Part shown: positions 6,101 to 7,917 of the stretch, one piece after another
Layout: the number at the start of each line of letters is the position of its first letter
Numbering within the stretch: position 1 is the first letter of the stretch
Assembly: GCA_035476575.1 (NCBI GenBank)
Contig: DATILL010000081.1
Span: 1-7,917, forward strand
Source: DATILL01 sp035476575
Lineage (GTDB): Bacteria > Actinomycetota > Actinomycetes > Mycobacteriales > JACQDL01
Direction of reading: 5' to 3'
Length of the DNA: 7,917 bases
The notes under the pieces: model-generated
What the model was told of the DNA's origin: nothing
The model's input: only the letters and a program-made list of their open reading frames with translations
Databases searched by the model: none
Program-made: the position numbers and the translations under genes

Positions 6101-7917
6101 AACACCGGGGTACGCTCCACCACCCGCTGCCACGCCTCCCCCAACGCCCGCGGGTCGGACACGCCGTCCAGCCGCAGCCTGGCCTGGTCGACGTACACCC
6201 CAGAACCGGGGTCGAGCAGGGCGTGGAAGAGCATCCCGGCCTGCAGCGGCGTCAGCGGGTAGACATCCTCCACCTGCTGCCCGGCACCCACCAACCGGTC
6301 CACGGCAGCCTGGTCCAAGCGGGCCAGCGGGAAGTCCGACGGCGTGCGGCCGCCCGCGCCGGGCTCGGCGCAGTGCGCCACGATCTCCCGCAGCGCGTCG
6401 GTCATCGCCTCGGCCAGCCGCCGTACGGTGGCCTCGTCATGCACCTGGTCGGAGTACAGCCAGGTCAGCTCCAGCTCGCCGTCTTGCACCAGGCCGGCGA
6501 CGTCGAGCAGGCACGGCCGGTGCTCGTCCGGCGCGAGGTCGGTGCCCACGGTCCCGTGCTGCGCCCGGACCAGCCCGCCGCCGTCCGGTCCCGTGCCGGC
6601 CGGCGCGACGTCCCACTGGCCGTGGTAGTTGAACGACACCTGTGGCGCGGAGTCACCGTGCAGGGCGCTCGCGGGTGAGCCGGCCGGGCTCAGGTACCGC
6701 AGCGCCTCGTAGCTGAGCCCGCGGTGCGGCACGGCACGAAGCTGCTCCTTGACCGACTTCAGCGTGCTGCCCCAGTCCCGGTCGCCGGTGGGCACCGCCA
6801 GCGCCACCGGGAGCTGGGCGGTGAACCAGCCCACCGTGCGGGACAGGTCCACCCCGTCCAGGATCTCCTCCCGGCCGTGGCCCTCCAGCGCGACGAGCAC
6901 CCGGTCCCGCCCGGTCCAGTCGGTGAGCACCCGGCCTAGCGCGCTGAGCAGCACGTCGTTGACCTGGGTGCGGTAGGCCGCCGGCACCTCGTGCAGCAGC
7001 GCGTCGGTCTCGTCCCGCCCGAGCCGGACGGTGACGGTGCGGGTGGAGCCGGCCGTGTTGGCGCCGGCCGTGTGGACGCCGGCCCGGTCCACCGGCAGCT
7101 CGGCGGCGGCGCTCTCCGACACCTCGGTCCAGTACGCCAGGTCGCCGTCGAAGGCGCCGGACCGGACGTGCTCGGTCAGCCGGTGCGCCCATTCGGTGAA
7201 CGGCGTGCTGACCGGCTCCAGCGCCACCGGCCGGCCCGTACGAGCCTGCTCGTACGCGGCCTCCAGGTCGCCGAGCAGGATCCGCCAGGAGACGCCGTCG
7301 ACCACGAGGTGGTGGGCCGCGAGGAACAGCCGGGCCGGCCGGCCCGCGCCGGAGGTGAACAGCACGGCCCTGACCAACGGGCCGGTGCCAAGGTCAAGAC
7401 CGGCCCGGGCCGCGTCGGCCGCCGCCTCGATCGCCGCCCCCTGCCCCTCGTCGTCCAGATCCGACAGGTCGTGCCGCTCGAACACGCTGGCCGTCCGGGC
7501 GGGTACGGCGTCCTGCTGCCATCCGCCGTCGTCGGGGGGGGTGAAGCGCAGCCGCAGCGCGTCGAGGTGTGCCACGACCGCCCCGACGGCCGTGCGCAGC
7601 GCGTCCTCGTCCAGCCCGCCGGCCAGCTCCAGCAGCATGGACATGGTGAACCACGGCAGCGGCCCGTGCGTGGTGAAGAACCAGTGCTGGATGGGGCTCA
7701 GCGGGGCTGGCCCGGCGATCGGCTGCCAGCGTGCCACCGCCGGCTCAGCGTCGCCCGCGAGGTCGACGACGGTTCCCAGCTCGGCGATGGTCTGGTGCCG
7801 GAAGATGTCTTTGGAGGTCAGCCGGAGGCCGGCGGCGCGGGCCCGGGAGACGAGCTGGATGCTGAGGATGGAGTCGCCGCCGAGGGCGAAGAAGTTGTCC
7901 TCGATCCCGACCTGTTC
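1..7917 (-). CDS. Modular nonribosomal peptide synthetase, internal fragment (PCP-E-C-A-PCP-C-A-PCP)
   Basis: This is an internal piece of a giant multimodular NRPS. Such enzymes are cytosolic assembly lines that activate amino acids with ATP, hold them as thioesters on phosphopantetheine arms and join them into a peptide. The minus-strand frame is open for 2639 codons without any stop; both the start and the stop lie outside. In order it encodes a partial carrier (residues 1-47), an epimerization domain (about 68-520), a condensation domain (549-985), an adenylation domain (1005-1500), a carrier (1510-1580), a condensation domain (1600-2037), an adenylation domain (2055-2565) and a carrier (2570-2639). 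Carrier serines lie at residues 16, 1544 and 2610. The 1066-residue spacing between the last two is normal for a C-A-PCP module, and the 1528-residue spacing between the first two fits E plus C-A-PCP. No thioesterase, starter domain or MbtH-like protein is in view, so the product and its release cannot be told. Residue numbers in this annotation count from the codon at 7917-7915. Confidence 0.97.
76..132. repeat. Near-identical carrier core (partner 3274-3330)
   Basis: These 57 bases around the phosphopantetheine serine match 3274-3330 at 54 positions; the differences are a two-base change (Ala versus Glu codon) and one synonymous change. The flanks diverge sharply. Strong protein conservation explains part of this, but the matching synonymous sites suggest module duplication or gene conversion. 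It is also a stretch where short reads could be misjoined. Confidence 0.85.
223..1755 (-). other. Adenylation domain A2, acidic pocket, substrate possibly basic
   Basis: Residues about 2055-2565. It activates the next amino acid and loads it on the carrier at 1-210. Motifs seen are YVIYTSGSTGVPKG at 2212-2225 (A3), FDTSLEG from 2263 (A4), YGPTE at 2358-2362 (A5), MYRTGD (A7), VKIRGFRIEPGEIE (A8, with proline where leucine is usual) and SGKIDR with the catalytic lysine at 2554 (A10). The hand-aligned specificity code is D-T-E-D-M-G-F-V-D-K (residues 2264, 2265, 2268, 2306, 2332, 2334, 2357, 2365, 2366, 2554). Acidic side chains at pocket positions 239, 278 and 331 suggest a positively charged or strongly hydrogen-bond-donating substrate such as arginine, ornithine, lysine or a derivative. 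The code is not one I can assign firmly. The domain is complete and should be active. Confidence 0.85.
568..601. repeat. Near-identical A7-motif segment in A2 (partner 3760-3793)
   Basis: Thirty-four bases coding the MYRTGDVVRW motif of A2 match 3760-3793 in A1 with a single difference. The adjacent sequence is clearly less similar. This is a conserved motif with shared codon choice, possibly kept alike by recombination between modules. Confidence 0.8.
1769..1789. repeat. Shared C-A linker sequence (partner 4925-4945)
   Basis: Twenty-one bases coding the VLVGWN motif between condensation and adenylation domains are identical to 4925-4945. This linker is a place where A domains are exchanged between modules in evolution. 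Both copies sit at the edge of blocks rich in G- and T-ending codons. Confidence 0.75.
1807..3120 (-). other. Condensation domain, LCL type (L-donor, L-acceptor)
   Basis: Residues about 1600-2037. It joins the peptide ending in the A1 residue to the amino acid loaded by A2. The entry motif LPLSFSQQRLWF (1601-1612) is the LCL-type C1 signature, unlike the VYPLTPLQ type in the upstream condensation domain. The active site HHIVTDGWS lies at 1734-1742, with the catalytic second histidine at 1735. Further landmarks are the YADVAAWQRE region, the GRDRPEVENLVGMFVNTL region, and HQDVPFEKLVEEL followed by SRTPLFQ. All are intact. The subtype agrees with the preceding module, which has no E domain and therefore presents an L residue. 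Confidence 0.94.
3178..3390 (-). other. Peptidyl carrier protein domain of module with A1
   Basis: Residues about 1510-1580. This thiolation domain carries the residue activated by A1 (probably valine) and then the growing peptide. The motif FFELGGDSILSI contains the phosphopantetheine serine at 1544 (codon 3286-3288). The helix after it ends with FTHPTITALAATL. It is followed by an LCL-type condensation domain and not by an epimerization domain, so its residue should remain L. It carries GGDS, the form often seen before E domains, although no E follows. The stretch around the serine is nearly identical in DNA to the carrier at 1-210. Confidence 0.94.
3274..3330. repeat. Near-identical carrier core (partner 76-132)
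   Basis: This is the internal copy of the carrier core, with three mismatches in 57 bases to 76-132. It encodes the segment around serine 1544 in the carrier after A1. Confidence 0.85.
3418..4905 (-). other. Adenylation domain A1, predicted valine-specific
   Basis: Residues about 1005-1500. It activates an amino acid as the aminoacyl-AMP and loads it on the carrier at 3178-3390. Core motifs are in order: LSYAEL near the start, YVMYTSGSTGTPKG at 1150-1163 (A3, phosphate loop), FDASTYE at 1196-1202 (A4), YGPTE at 1290-1294 (A5), MYRTGD (A7), VKMRGFRIELGEIE starting at 1402 (A8), and NGKLNR at 1487-1492 with the catalytic lysine at 1489 (A10). Aligning to the GrsA pocket by hand gives the ten-residue specificity code D-A-Y-W-W-G-G-T-F-K (residues 1197, 1198, 1201, 1239, 1263, 1265, 1289, 1297, 1298, 1489). 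This belongs to the DA(F/Y)W-xGGTFK group known for valine. The alignment is solid because all anchor motifs are present. Isoleucine or a related branched residue is the main alternative. Confidence 0.88.
3760..3793. repeat. Near-identical A7-motif segment in A1 (partner 568-601)
   Basis: This is the A1 copy of the segment described at 568-601, 33 of 34 bases identical, coding the ATP/ribose-binding TGD motif region. Confidence 0.8.
4925..4945. repeat. Shared C-A linker sequence (partner 1769-1789)
   Basis: This copy lies in the linker between the DCL condensation domain and A1, and is identical over 21 bases to the linker before A2 at 1769-1789. Confidence 0.75.
4963..6273 (-). other. Condensation domain, DCL type (D-donor, L-acceptor)
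   Basis: Residues about 549-985. This domain forms the peptide bond between the D-configured residue delivered by the upstream PCP-E and the amino acid loaded by A1. The N-terminal motif VEDVYPLTPLQAGMLFH (549-565) is the form typical of condensation domains that follow an epimerization domain. The active site HHIVLDGWS is at 686-694, with the catalytic second histidine at 687. Later landmarks are the GRP and VGMFINTVP region and FENYPFD near the end. Position and subtype agree: it directly follows an intact E domain. The domain ends at LSMLSGAE (about 981-988), just before the C-A linker. A cluster of T- and G-ending codons (GTG, TTG, GGT) within about 5275-5515 differs from the C-rich codons on either side. 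Confidence 0.93.
6358..7716 (-). other. Epimerization (E) domain
   Basis: Residues about 68-520 form an epimerization domain, a relative of condensation domains that interconverts the L and D forms of the residue held on the preceding carrier. It opens with LSPIQHWFF (73-81). The active-site motif HHLVVDGVSW is at 202-211, with the catalytic second histidine at 203. The E-specific motifs follow: EGHGRE at 345-350 (catalytic glutamate at 345), VGWFT at 362-366 and FNYHGQ at 429-434. The VSW after the HHxxxDG core and the EGHGRE motif separate E from a condensation domain. The segment after the domain (about 525-531, TPSDFPL) is the usual link to the next condensation domain. All key residues are present, so activity is expected. 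The adenylation domain whose residue it epimerizes is outside the window, unless the ends join, in which case it is A2 at 223-1755. Confidence 0.95.
7777..7917 (-). other. Peptidyl carrier protein domain, C-terminal part, upstream of E
   Basis: Residues 1-47 are the second half of a PCP (thiolation) domain; its N-terminal helix lies beyond the window edge. The phosphopantetheine attachment motif LGGDSI is at residues 12-17, with the modified serine at 16 (codon 7870-7872). It is followed by the usual helix ending near SKDIFRHQTIAEL (35-47). This carrier holds the aminoacyl or peptidyl thioester that the following E domain inverts. The aspartate in GGDS is the form typical of carriers that precede epimerization domains. 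Its first 45 codons are identical in nucleotides to the last 45 codons of the frame, so it may be the same physical carrier as the one at 1-210. Confidence 0.93.
7783..7917. repeat. Terminal direct repeat, right copy
   Basis: This is the second copy of the 135-base direct repeat whose first copy is at 1-135. It codes the second half of the carrier domain in front of the epimerization domain. Identity includes all synonymous positions, which is more than protein conservation alone would require. Confidence 0.97.

Noticed and set aside
6270..6360. Possible gene boundary between E and the next condensation domain
   Set aside because: The frame is continuous from the end of E through the linker into VEDVYPLTPLQ. 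There is no stop codon, no new start with a ribosome binding site and no docking-domain-like helix, so both domains belong to one protein here.
3655..6678. Long plus-strand open frame of 1007 codons
   Set aside because: Same situation: a His/Arg/Pro/Gln-rich antisense shadow covering A1, the DCL condensation domain and part of the E domain, with no recognisable fold or motif.
7534..7541. Run of eight G bases as a possible sequencing frameshift in the E domain
   Set aside because: The frame continues correctly on both sides, from the LSPIQHWFF start to the HHLVVDGVSW motif, so the run codes consecutive prolines and no frameshift is needed.
1..7917. Small circular plasmid or phage genome, suggested by identical ends
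   Set aside because: There is no replication, partition, mobilisation, capsid or integrase gene and no intergenic region. The entire length is NRPS. Module repetition explains the identical ends better.

Overview
The window lies entirely inside one very large gene for a modular nonribosomal peptide synthetase (NRPS), read on the minus strand. The minus-strand frame whose codons occupy positions 7917-7915, 7914-7912 and so on down to 3-1 has no stop codon over all 2639 codons. Neither the true start nor the true stop is present. The very high GC content (by eye about 70% or more), the strong preference for G/C in third codon positions and the style of the NRPS motifs point to an actinomycete (Streptomyces, Micromonospora, Pseudonocardiales or similar). 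The genus cannot be told from this sequence.

In protein order (from window position 7917 down to 1) the layout is: C-terminal part of a peptidyl carrier protein (PCP, 7777-7917); epimerization domain (E, about 6358-7716); condensation domain of the D-donor/L-acceptor type (C, about 4963-6273); adenylation domain A1 (about 3418-4905), predicted to select valine; PCP (about 3178-3390); condensation domain of the L-donor/L-acceptor type (about 1807-3120); adenylation domain A2 (about 223-1755), with an acidic pocket that suggests a basic substrate; PCP (1-210). All core catalytic motifs examined are intact and there is no frameshift. Each module would load its amino acid on a carrier arm. The upstream residue is epimerized to D before it is joined to valine, and the D/L type of each condensation domain fits its position.

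The most striking structural fact is that the first 135 bases and the last 135 bases are identical. The offset, 7782 bases, is exactly 2594 codons, so the reading frame would continue seamlessly if the ends were joined. It equals one E-containing dimodule: A2-PCP would be followed by E, then C-A1-PCP-C-A2-PCP again. Either this is a contig closed on itself because an assembler collapsed near-identical NRPS modules, or the gene really carries tandem dimodules with almost identical carrier domains. Nothing suggests a real plasmid or phage circle: there is no replication, mobilisation or structural gene.

There is no intergenic space, RNA gene, promoter, terminator, CRISPR array or insertion sequence in the window. 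The long plus-strand open frames are GC-driven shadows of the synthetase.
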